This document shows positions 43,148-52,378 of a stretch of DNA of 52,378 bases, in pieces. The stretch spans positions 1 through 52,378 of the forward strand of contig DCEX01000033.1 in the NCBI GenBank assembly GCA_002315015.1, read 5' to 3'. This stretch comes from Faecalibacterium sp. UBA1819. GTDB taxonomy: Bacteria > Bacillota > Clostridia > Oscillospirales > Ruminococcaceae. Under the pieces are notes generated by a model. It did not search any database and was not told where the DNA came from. It was given only the letters and a program-made list of their open reading frames with translations. Each line of letters opens with the position of its first letter. The first letter of the stretch is position 1. Made by a program: the position numbers and the translations under genes.

Positions 43148-44974
43148 TCAGCAAGACTGCTTGGCTGTGTCAAATGCCTCGCTGTGATATTGGTGGGTAT
43201 AAAGCTGATAATAGCGGCCTTTTCGCGCTAAAAGTTCTTCGTGCGTACCCGCCTCGGCAATCTCGCCTTTGTCAATCACCAGAATTTGATCGGCGCCCCG
43301 AATGGTGGACAGGCGATGCGCCACTACAAAGCTGGTGCGTCCCGACAGCACCTTGCTGATCGCAGTTTGAATGAGCTGTTCGGTCTCCGTGTCAATGCTG
43401 CTGGTAGCCTCGTCCAAGATGAAGATGCGCGGGTCGGCCAGCAGTACGCGGGCAAAGCAAATCAGCTGTTTTTGTCCGGTGGAAAGGCGGCCTCCGCCCT
43501 CGCCAACCTGTGTATCATAGCCTTGCTCCATCGCTTCGATAAAGCCGTCGGCACATGCCAGTTTTGCAGCTTGCTTCACCTCGTCCATCGTGGCGTCGGG
43601 TTTTCCAAAACGAATGTTTTCTGCAATCGTTCCGCTGAACAGGTGCGGCGTTTGCAGCACATAGCCCAGCGCACTTTGTAGCCAAAGCTGGCTGCGTTCG
43701 CGGTAATCTTTGCCGTCAATCAGCACTTGGCCGGAAGTAGGCTCGTAGAAACGGCACACCAAGTTGACAATGGTCGATTTGCCCGAACCCGTTTCACCAA
43801 CCAATGCGATGGTTTGGTTTGGTTCAACTGTCAAGTTGAAATCATGCAGCACGGTTTCGCCCGTTTTATACCGGAAATCCACATGCGAAAACTCAATTTT
43901 GCCGGTAATCGGCTCCCAGTTTTCGCGGCGCGGCGCAAGCGTTGTGCCATATACGGCTTCTACTTCGGGAGAATCCACAATATCCGGCTTGGTGTCCAGC
44001 AGGTCAATGACGCGCTCTGCCGAAGCTTGCGCGGCCTGCATTTCCGCCAAAATATTCGCCAGCTGCTGAATGGGGTCAAAGAGCTGTGTGGTGTAGCTTA
44101 AAAAGGCGGAGAGCGTTCCCAGCCCAAGCACACCGCCCAGCACCAGTTTGCCGCCGCCCGAAAGCGCCAGCGCAGTGGAAACACTGCCCAGCGCAACGAC
44201 AATGGGCATAAACAGTGCGCTCCAAAGGGCGGCGCGCACCGCGGCTTGCTTCATGCTGCCGGTTAAACCGCGAAATTCTTCGCACCCGGCTTCCTCACGA
44301 ACCAGCGTTTTGGTGGTGACAGCGCCCATAATGCCCTCGTTAAATGCGCCGGTAATGCGGCTGTTGGCCGCGCGCACCAAGCGCTGCTGACGCAGAATTT
44401 TGCGCTGGAAAAAGACGCATAAAACCGCCAGAACCGGCGCAACACACAGCACAATCAGCCCGAGCTGCCAGTGCATCCAAAGCAGCACGGCAATAATGCC
44501 GAGTACATAAAAGCCCGACCAGCAAAGGTCGACAAGGCTCCAGGCAATCATCTCCGCCAGACGGGAAACGTCACTGCCCATACGCGCCATCAGCCAGCCG
44601 ACGCTGGTGGTGTCGTAAAAGCTGAAGGAAAGCTGCTGTAAGCGGGAAAAAGCGTCTTGACGGATGTCATAGCTGATGTCCATTTCCAGCTTGCCCGCAC
44701 CGCGTACAAAGAAAAACACGCCCGTGCCCTGCAAAATCACAACAATTGCATACACAGCGGCAAACAGGCCGATGCCCTCGGTGGTATTTCCGGCGATAAA
44801 GTAGTCAATGGCAAAGCGCGTTAACTGCGGGTAGGCCAAGTCTACACAGGCAACCACCAACAGTGTGAGCATCAAGCGAATCACGGTTTGAGGCCGGCGC
44901 ATGGCGTAGGCAATCAGGCGCTTCCAGACGCGCAAATCCACCTTTGTGTTTTGATATTCTTTTTGCTCATGCAT
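43148..44974 (-). CDS. Heterodimeric ABC exporter subunit with intact catalytic site (BmrD-like)
   Basis: A 608-residue half-transporter: six membrane helices then an ATPase with Walker A GETGSGKST, signature LSTGQKQL, Walker B IFILDEATSSID with the catalytic Glu, and the switch His in FVVAHR. The signature is slightly degenerate (STGQ in place of SGGQ). The start at 44974 has AAGGGGG eight bases upstream and overlaps the partner's end by eight bases. It pairs with the 612-residue subunit; heterodimers of this kind export drugs or lipids. Confidence 0.9.
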   Translation of the reverse strand: MHEQKEYQNTKVDLRVWKRLIAYAMRRPQTVIRLMLTLLVVACVDLAYPQLTRFAIDYFIAGNTTEGIGLFAAVYAIVVILQGTGVFFFVRGAGKLEMDISYDIRQDAFSRLQQLSFSFYDTTSVGWLMARMGSDVSRLAEMIAWSLVDLCWSGFYVLGIIAVLLWMHWQLGLIVLCVAPVLAVLCVFFQRKILRQQRLVRAANSRITGAFNEGIMGAVTTKTLVREEAGCEEFRGLTGSMKQAAVRAALWSALFMPIVVALGSVSTALALSGGGKLVLGGVLGLGTLSAFLSYTTQLFDPIQQLANILAEMQAAQASAERVIDLLDTKPDIVDSPEVEAVYGTTLAPRRENWEPITGKIEFSHVDFRYKTGETVLHDFNLTVEPNQTIALVGETGSGKSTIVNLVCRFYEPTSGQVLIDGKDYRERSQLWLQSALGYVLQTPHLFSGTIAENIRFGKPDATMDEVKQAAKLACADGFIEAMEQGYDTQVGEGGGRLSTGQKQLICFARVLLADPRIFILDEATSSIDTETEQLIQTAISKVLSGRTSFVVAHRLSTIRGADQILVIDKGEIAEAGTHEELLARKGRYYQLYTHQYHSEAFDTAKQSC

Positions 44975-46805
44975 GGACAGCACCCCCTTCCTGCACTTCG
45001 TCCAGCTCATTTTGCAAGGCGCAGACACGGCGGTACATGCCTTCTTCGCGGCAAAGCGTTTCGTGCGTGCCGCGCTGCACAATCCGTCCGCCGTCCATCA
45101 CAAGAATTAAATCGGCGCGCCGCACTGTGGCAATGCGATGGCTGATTAAAAACATGGTGCAATCTTTTTTTGCAGTCAGCGCATCACGGATGGCCGCGTC
45201 GGTCTGGGCGTCCACAGCGGACAGCGAATCGTCAAAAATCATAATCGGCGCATTTTGCAGTAAAGTGCGGGCAATGGCAACGCGCTGTTTTTGGCCGCCC
45301 GAAAGGGTCACGCCGCGTTCGCCTACAACGGTTTGATAGCCCTCAGAAAAACTGGTAATCACATCGTGCAGACTGGCGGTGCGTGCCGCTTCAAAAATTT
45401 CACTTTCCGAAGCGCTGCGTCTTGCGATGGCGATATTCTCACCAATGGTGCGGCTGTACAAAAACGGCTCTTGCAGCACAAGCCCCACGTTCCGGCGCAA
45501 GTGGTGCCGCTCGATGTCGTTGACATCCACACCCGAAAGCGTGATATGGCCTTCGCTGGCTTTCCAGTGGCGCTGCAATAAGTGAACCAGCGTCGATTTT
45601 CCCGAACCGGTCGAGCCGAGAATGCCGACAGTTTGCCCCGGCTGCACGGAAAAGCTGATGTCGTGCAAAACCGTACCTTCGCCGTAATCAAAGCTGACAT
45701 GGTCAAAGGAAACTTGGCCGTCAATCACGGGCGAAAGCGCTTTGCCCGGCTCGGCTTCTTCCGGCGAACAGAGAATATCTTCCAAGCGGGTGAGCGAAAC
45801 ATCTGCTTTGCCGAGGTCGGCCAAAATGCGTCCCAGCTGACGCATAGGGAACGTCAGCATGGAGGTGTAAGTGGTAAACAGCAGCACATTGCCCACGGTA
45901 AAGCTTCCCTGCACACAGAAGTAAACGCCGCAGCACAGGCTTAAAGCAATTTGCAGATAGCCCGCCATATCGGACAGACCCCAGTAAGCACCCATAACGC
46001 TGGTGAGTTTGGTAATGCTGTTGTGGTAATGCTGATTTTTGGCGGTAAATCGTTCCAGCTCGGCCTTTTGCTGTGCAAAGGCGCGTACAACGCGCATTCC
46101 CGTTAAGTCCTCTTGCAGCATCGTGCTCATGGCGCCTTCGGCTTCATCCGCTTTTAAAAACAGGTTTTGCACCCGGCGAAAGTACACAAAGCTGAACAGT
46201 GCCAAAAACGGCATGAGACAGCAGGAGATCAGCGTCATCTGCGGGCTGATGGGCAGCATAACGGCAATGGCGGTAATTGCCATTCCAATGGTACGCAGCA
46301 TTTGAATGAGCTGCATTTGAATAAAGCGGCGCACCATGTCCACGTCGGTGGTGCAGCGCTGAATCAGGTCGCCCGTCTGAGCGCCGGAATAATAGCTGAA
46401 CGGAACGTTTTGCAAATGCGCAAACAGTTTGTCGCGCAGCTTTTTGGCAAAGCCCTCGCCCAAAAAGGCAAGGCTGTGGCCGCGCAGATAAGAAAACAGC
46501 GCGTTCAGCAAGTTTACCGCAACAATGGCCCCGGCCACCCACCACAGCGCCTGCGTCGGCGTAAGACTGACCAGCCATTCGCCAAAGCTTTGCAGCCCTG
46601 AAGGCAGGGAAGGGGGAAGGTCGCCCAAAACCGAGTCTACCGCAAAACTGACCAGAATGGGCGTAAGATACGAAGTGACGATGGCCGCAGCAGCCGAAAC
46701 GGCTGCAAGCGCCACCCAGCGCTTTAACCCATGAAACAATTCTTTCAGCAGTGCCGAACGAAAGCCCTTTGGGATATGCGCTTTTAAAGCGTTTTCCTGT
46801 TTCAT
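44967..46805 (-). CDS. Heterodimeric ABC exporter subunit with degenerate Walker B (BmrC-like)
   Basis: A 612-residue half-transporter with Walker A GSTGSGKST, signature LSGGQKQR and Walker B IMIFDDSLSAVD, where Asp replaces the catalytic Glu. This asymmetry (one dead site, one live site) matches BmrCD and TM287/288. It is the first gene of the pair. The start follows GAGAGG by four to five bases. Its leader (46806-47024) contains several inverted repeats, one ending in a T run. Confidence 0.9.
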   Translation of the reverse strand: MKQENALKAHIPKGFRSALLKELFHGLKRWVALAAVSAAAAIVTSYLTPILVSFAVDSVLGDLPPSLPSGLQSFGEWLVSLTPTQALWWVAGAIVAVNLLNALFSYLRGHSLAFLGEGFAKKLRDKLFAHLQNVPFSYYSGAQTGDLIQRCTTDVDMVRRFIQMQLIQMLRTIGMAITAIAVMLPISPQMTLISCCLMPFLALFSFVYFRRVQNLFLKADEAEGAMSTMLQEDLTGMRVVRAFAQQKAELERFTAKNQHYHNSITKLTSVMGAYWGLSDMAGYLQIALSLCCGVYFCVQGSFTVGNVLLFTTYTSMLTFPMRQLGRILADLGKADVSLTRLEDILCSPEEAEPGKALSPVIDGQVSFDHVSFDYGEGTVLHDISFSVQPGQTVGILGSTGSGKSTLVHLLQRHWKASEGHITLSGVDVNDIERHHLRRNVGLVLQEPFLYSRTIGENIAIARRSASESEIFEAARTASLHDVITSFSEGYQTVVGERGVTLSGGQKQRVAIARTLLQNAPIMIFDDSLSAVDAQTDAAIRDALTAKKDCTMFLISHRIATVRRADLILVMDGGRIVQRGTHETLCREEGMYRRVCALQNELDEVQEGGAVHA

Positions 46806-46825
46806 GATACCTCTCGTTTCTGCTT

Positions 46826-46863
46826 GGCGTGTTTTGAACTTCTTTCAATATTCAAAACGCGCC
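46826..46863. promoter_or_regulatory. 13-base inverted repeat before the ABC exporter pair
   Basis: GGCGTGTTTTGAA and TTCAAAACGCGCC (12 of 13 paired) flank a 12-base spacer, ending 20 bases before the start codon. It could be an operator or a leader hairpin that limits translation. Confidence 0.5.
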
Positions 46864-46867
46864 CATA

Positions 46868-46895
46868 GCTTTGCACCTCACGGGCAGTGCAAAGC
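46868..46895. promoter_or_regulatory. 9-base perfect inverted repeat in the same leader
   Basis: GCTTTGCAC and GTGCAAAGC around a 10-base spacer. Confidence 0.45.
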
Positions 46896-46897
46896 GG

Positions 46898-46948
46898 AAA
46901 AAGGCTTTTGTGCGGCATGGGTGAGAAAACCGGACAGCCGCAAAAGCC
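46898..46948 (-). terminator. Attenuator-like terminator in the ABC exporter leader
   Basis: On the minus strand GGCTTTTGCGGC pairs with GCCGCACAAAAGCC and is followed by five T residues, about 90 bases before the start codon. A further perfect repeat, GCGGACA-CTT-TGTCCGC (46949-46965), sits immediately upstream. Multidrug exporters are often controlled by such leaders. No leader peptide with a ribosome binding site was found. Confidence 0.5.
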
Positions 46949-47024
46949 GCGGACAAAGTGTCCGCAAAGGGGTAACGGCACCAATGCGGAATCTATGGCA
47001 GTGGAGAAAAACCTCCATTGCGAC

Positions 47025-47052
47025 AAAAAATGGGAGCGCAAAAGCGCTCCCA
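47025..47052 (-). terminator. secA terminator
   Basis: On the minus strand ATGGGAGCGC-TTTT-GCGCTCCCAT is followed by a T run, 12 bases after the secA stop codon. Confidence 0.9.
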
Positions 47053-47064
47053 TGGGAAAAGCAA

Positions 47065-49842
<2,778 letters not shown>

Positions 49843-49876
49843 TTTTACACCTCGTTTGATGTTGCATATCTATCAT

Positions 49877-49906
49877 ATCATACTACTATGTATGCGCGGC
49901 TGTCAA
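49877..49906 (-). promoter_or_regulatory. secA promoter
   Basis: On the minus strand TTGACA (49906-49901), 18 bases, TATGAT (49882-49877). The leader is short (about 27 bases). Confidence 0.65.
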
Positions 49907-49936
49907 TCAATCTTTCGCAATTCAAAGAGAAAAAGC

Positions 49937-49963
49937 AAAAAACCCCGCCGATGAGCAGGGTTT
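49937..49963 (-). terminator. Terminator of the 79-residue gene
   Basis: On the minus strand AACCCTGC...GCGGGGTT is followed by a run of T residues. Confidence 0.75.
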
Positions 49964-49969
49964 GAGGAA

Positions 49970-50209
49970 TTATGCGTTGGAAAGCGCCAGATGAGAAAAG
50001 AATTGCTCATCATCCGGGTTGGTGCAGTGAAGCTGTGCCGTTTCGCGGTCGGTTTGCAAAAGGCGCTGAAAGCCGATTAACTGACAAAGCTTGCTTTTGA
50101 GGTTCAGCTTATCGCCTTCCGACGTTACCATATAAACGTCGCCGGTGCAGCTGGAAACCGCAGTGTTAAATGCGTTGAGGTCGAGCTGATGCAGGTTGAA
50201 ATGAGTCAT
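49970..50209 (-). CDS. Conserved small cytoplasmic protein, 79 residues
   Basis: The start at 50209 follows AAAGGA by seven bases. The product has the pattern SSCTGDVYMVTSEGDKLNLKS (here Cys, Val, Thr and GDKLNLKSKL conserved) then LIGFQRLL and a C-terminal NPDDEQFF. I recognise this as a small Clostridia family that is often labelled 'polyA polymerase' in databases, with no support from its size or sequence. Its function is unknown. It is a single-gene unit between secA and the NifU-like pair. Confidence 0.7.
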   Translation of the reverse strand: MTHFNLHQLDLNAFNTAVSSCTGDVYMVTSEGDKLNLKSKLCQLIGFQRLLQTDRETAQLHCTNPDDEQFFSHLALSNA

Positions 50210-50459
50210 AGGGACGTCCTTTCCGATGAGCCGCAGGGTGCGGCGGTGTGATGCACATGCAAACACAGGTGCATACCGCAAAGTATAACCTGTTGTGCGG
50301 GTTTGTGTCAAATCGGCAAAAAACAGCGCACAATTGCTATTTTATGCCAATAATTGCGCAATAATTATAAATGCAATAGGACAACTATACAAAAAAACGC
50401 GAAAGGAGAGCCGCAAAGCTGAAGCAAACAGAAAAAAACGAAAAAAAACTTCGGAAAAC

Positions 50460-50488
50460 TTGAAAAAAGTTTTCGTTTTCTTTATAAT
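50460..50488 (+). promoter_or_regulatory. Promoter of the NifU-like/GGGtGRT operon
   Basis: TTGAAA (50460-50465), 17 bases, TATAAT (50483-50488). A perfect inverted repeat GAAAACTT-GAAAA-AAGTTTTC (50454-50474) covers the -35 box and could be an operator. The rest of the 329-base gap (50210-50538) is A/T-rich; I see no other gene or RNA in it. Confidence 0.7.
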
Positions 50489-50538
50489 AAGGGATAGGTT
50501 CCCATGTTAAAAAACTATCAAAAGTAAGGAGCATCGCT

Positions 50539-51231
50539 ATGACTTATTCACATGAAGTAGAGCAAATGTGTCCGGTCGCAAAGGGCCCTCACCACGGCCC
50601 CGCCCCCATTCCCGAAGAGGGCAAATGGGTTAAGGCGTACGAGATTAAGGACATTTCCGGTTTGACACACGGTGTGGGCTGGTGCGCACCTCAGCAGGGC
50701 GCTTGCAAGCTGACGCTGAACATCAAGGACGGTATCATCGAAGAGGCTTTGGTGGAAACTTTGGGCTGCTCCGGTATGACACACTCTGCCGCTATGGCGG
50801 GTGAGATTCTCCCCGGCAAAACCATCCTCGAGGCGCTGAACACCGACCTCGTGTGCGACGCGATCAACGTGGCTATGCGCGAGCTGTTCAAACAAATCGT
50901 TTACGGCCGCAGCCAGACTGCTTTCTCCGAGGGCGGCTTGCCCATCGGCGCTTCCTTGGAAGATTTGGGCAAAGGTCTGCGCAGCATGACCGGCACCATC
51001 TTCTCCACAAAGGCAAAAGGCGTGCGTTATCTGGAGTTGACTGAGGGCTACATCACCCGCGTTGCTCTGGACGAGAACAACGAGGCCATCGGCTACGAGT
51101 TCGTGCGTTTGGGCAAGATGATGGAGGACATCCGCAAGGGTGTAGACGCTAACGAGGCTTACAAAAAGAACGTTGGCACCTATGGCCGCTTTGCGAACGC
51201 CGCCAAATACATCGACCCGCGCGAGCAATAA
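50539..51231 (+). CDS. IscU/NifU-like iron-sulfur scaffold protein (GGGtGRT partner)
   Basis: A 230-residue soluble protein. Residues about 35-125 resemble the NifU/IscU fold (CKLTLNIKDGIIEEALVETLGCSGMTHSA and LPGKTILEAL), with cysteines at 11, 49, 56, 77 and 106. Cys77 and Cys106 fit scaffold ligands, but the first ligand region has two cysteines (49 and 56) at unusual spacing. The C-terminal 100 residues are not part of IscU. It starts with AAGGAG and codes with highly-expressed-gene codons. It sits 18 bases before the GGGtGRT gene; that pairing is typical. Whether it builds Fe-S clusters or does something else is not shown by sequence. Confidence 0.8.
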   Translation: MTYSHEVEQMCPVAKGPHHGPAPIPEEGKWVKAYEIKDISGLTHGVGWCAPQQGACKLTLNIKDGIIEEALVETLGCSGMTHSAAMAGEILPGKTILEALNTDLVCDAINVAMRELFKQIVYGRSQTAFSEGGLPIGASLEDLGKGLRSMTGTIFSTKAKGVRYLELTEGYITRVALDENNEAIGYEFVRLGKMMEDIRKGVDANEAYKKNVGTYGRFANAAKYIDPREQ

Positions 51232-51249
51232 GAAGGGAGGAACGGTACA

Positions 51250-52242
51250 ATGGCTAAATTTGAAGGTCAGGAACGCCGCATGCCCAAAATTGAGGCATGC
51301 TTGAAAGAGAACGGCTTGGGCACTTTGGACGATTGCCGTAAGCTTCTGGAAGAGAAAGGCATCGACGTGGAGGGCATCGTCAAAGGCGTGCAGCCCATCT
51401 GCTTCGAGAATGCTGTTTGGGCATACACTCTGGGCACCGCTATCGCTGTGAAGCGCGGCCTGAAGAACGCTTCCGAGTGTGCTGCTGCCATCGGCGAGGG
51501 CCTGGAGGCATTCACCGTGCCCGGTTCTGTTGCCGAGCAGCGTAAGGTTGGCCTTGGCCACGGCAACTTGGGCGCAATGCTGCTGAACGACGACACCAAG
51601 TGCTTTGCATTCCTCGCAGGCCACGAGTCCTTCGCAGCTGCTGAGGGTGCTATCGGCATCGCTCGCACTGCTAACAAGGCTCGCAAAACGCCGCTGCGCG
51701 TGATCCTGAACGGCCTTGGCAAGGATGCTGCTTATATCATCAGCCGCATCAACGGCTTCACCTATGTGAAAACCGACTACGACTTCACTACCGGCAAGCT
51801 GAACATCGAGGAGGAGCGTGCTTTCTCCGAGGGCGAGCGCGCTGCTGTTAAGTGCTATGGCGCAAACGACGTTTTGGAAGGCGTTGCTATCATGCAGCAC
51901 GAGGGTGTTGACGTTTCCATCACCGGTAACTCCACCAACCCCACTCGCTTCCAGCATCCCGTTGCCGGCACCTATAAGAAATGGGCGCTGGAGAACGGCG
52001 TGAAGTACTTCTCTGTTGCATCCGGCGGCGGCACGGGCCGTACCCTGCACCCGGACAACATGGCAGCTGGCCCGGCTTCCTATGGCTTGACCGACACCAT
52101 GGGCCGTATGCACTCCGACGCACAGTTTGCAGGTTCTTCCTCCGTGCCCGCGCACGTTGAGATGATGGGCCTCATCGGCGCCGGCAACAACCCCATGGTT
52201 GGCATGACGGTTGCATGCGCTGTTGCTGCTTCTCAGGTATAA
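51250..52242 (+). CDS. GGGtGRT family protein
   Basis: A 330-residue protein carrying the family motif GGGTGRT (259-265) in a highly conserved C-terminal half (then LHPDNMAAG and GLTDTMGRMHSDAQFAGSSS). The N-terminal half has LGHGNLGAMLLNDDTKCFAFLAGHES. The Gly-rich motif suggests phosphate or nucleotide binding; the catalytic activity is unknown. It has GAAGGGAGG upstream and is cotranscribed with the NifU-like gene. Codon choice (GCT, CTG, AAC, GGC) again suggests high expression. A strong terminator follows. Confidence 0.85.
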   Translation: MAKFEGQERRMPKIEACLKENGLGTLDDCRKLLEEKGIDVEGIVKGVQPICFENAVWAYTLGTAIAVKRGLKNASECAAAIGEGLEAFTVPGSVAEQRKVGLGHGNLGAMLLNDDTKCFAFLAGHESFAAAEGAIGIARTANKARKTPLRVILNGLGKDAAYIISRINGFTYVKTDYDFTTGKLNIEEERAFSEGERAAVKCYGANDVLEGVAIMQHEGVDVSITGNSTNPTRFQHPVAGTYKKWALENGVKYFSVASGGGTGRTLHPDNMAAGPASYGLTDTMGRMHSDAQFAGSSSVPAHVEMMGLIGAGNNPMVGMTVACAVAASQV

Positions 52243-52270
52243 TTCAAAGCGAAGTTTCTTTTGCTGCAAA

Positions 52271-52300
52271 AGCGCCGCAGAACCTTGGTTCTGCGGCGCT
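52271..52300. terminator. Hairpin terminator after the GGGtGRT gene
   Basis: AGCGCCGCAGAACC and GGTTCTGCGGCGCT form a perfect 14-base stem with a TT loop. The T run after it is short. The right repeat copy begins right after it, mirroring the arrangement at the left end. Confidence 0.75.
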
Positions 52301-52378
52301 TCAGTTTGTCGAAAAAGCTTCGCTTTTTCACAAACTGAATCCCTATTCAAAATGGAAAAGAGGGCTCAGCCCCCTTTT
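52301..52378. repeat. Dispersed ~78-bp intergenic repeat, right copy (inverted)
   Basis: Reverse complement of the left copy (21-98) with about five mismatches, four of them clustered in the short linker between the palindrome and the pyrimidine-rich part. Contains the same CAGTTTGTCGAAAAAGC palindrome and GGGCTCAGCCCCC block. The window ends inside or just at the end of it. Confidence 0.85.

Noticed and set aside
50295..50510. 71-codon lysine-rich open frame upstream of the NifU-like gene
   Set aside because: Covers the predicted promoter, has no ribosome binding site, and reflects A-rich intergenic DNA.
50548..52350. 600-codon open frame opposite the NifU-like and GGGtGRT genes
   Set aside because: Antisense artefact crossing two real genes, the intergenic region and the terminator.

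Overview
The window reads as chromosomal DNA of a strictly anaerobic low-G+C-phylum bacterium (Bacillota, Clostridia, most likely Oscillospirales/Ruminococcaceae-type). This is inferred from a class III (oxygen-sensitive) ribonucleotide reductase, the Firmicutes gene order rimP-nusA-rnpM-ylxQ-infB-rbfA-nrnA-truB-ribF, RNase Y, a threonyl-tRNA synthetase T-box, a class D sortase, a DUF4358 lipoprotein and strong GGAGG ribosome binding sites. I see no tRNA or rRNA gene, CRISPR array, insertion sequence or prophage. Both ends of the window carry inverted copies of one ~78-bp repeat, so this is probably a whole contig that stops in dispersed repeats.

Layout. (1) 195-4514, minus: a tightly packed operon for a CydDC-like ABC exporter pair, a YgbA-type protein and a YbaN/DUF454 membrane protein. 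It has a consensus promoter, a palindrome just after the predicted transcription start, an intrinsic terminator inside the leader and a second palindrome. (2) 4608-6764, minus: a polysaccharide flippase and a YgjP-type metallopeptidase. (3) 6883-10885, plus: NrdR-box promoter, nrdD lacking its glycyl radical domain, a separate 52-residue glycyl radical protein, nrdG, trmB. (4) 10891-18885: the nusA-infB translation/ribosome-assembly operon. (5) 18951-25280: rpsO, pnp, prfC, an asparaginase and a lipoprotein. (6) 25341-25908: a DtxR-like regulator whose promoter region has two palindromes of the same kind as those of the ABC operon. (7) 26026-33460: sortase D, RNase Y, T-box/thrS, an XRE regulator, cardiolipin synthase and a 38-residue conserved small protein. 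(8) 33597-38103: a divergent LCP-like membrane protein and two peptidoglycan-active proteins without signal peptides, one with a SpoIID domain and six peptidoglycan-binding modules. (9) 38281-46805: a galactose-mutarotase-like protein, a MacAB/YknXYZ-like efflux system and a heterodimeric BmrCD-like ABC exporter with a structured leader. (10) 47065-52242: secA, a 79-residue conserved protein, and an IscU/NifU-like scaffold paired with a GGGtGRT protein.

How the parts fit. Nucleotide reduction is made anaerobically by NrdD, NrdG and the detached radical-carrying protein, under probable NrdR control. The DtxR-like protein plausibly controls itself and the distant CydDC-YgbA-YbaN operon through a shared 16-bp palindrome, suggesting a metal-, heme- or nitrosative-stress regulon. 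The two most unusual items are the split class III reductase and that candidate regulon. The NifU-like/GGGtGRT pair is a conserved-looking but functionally undefined two-gene system. All promoter, operator and terminator calls were made by eye; no searches or folding programs were run.
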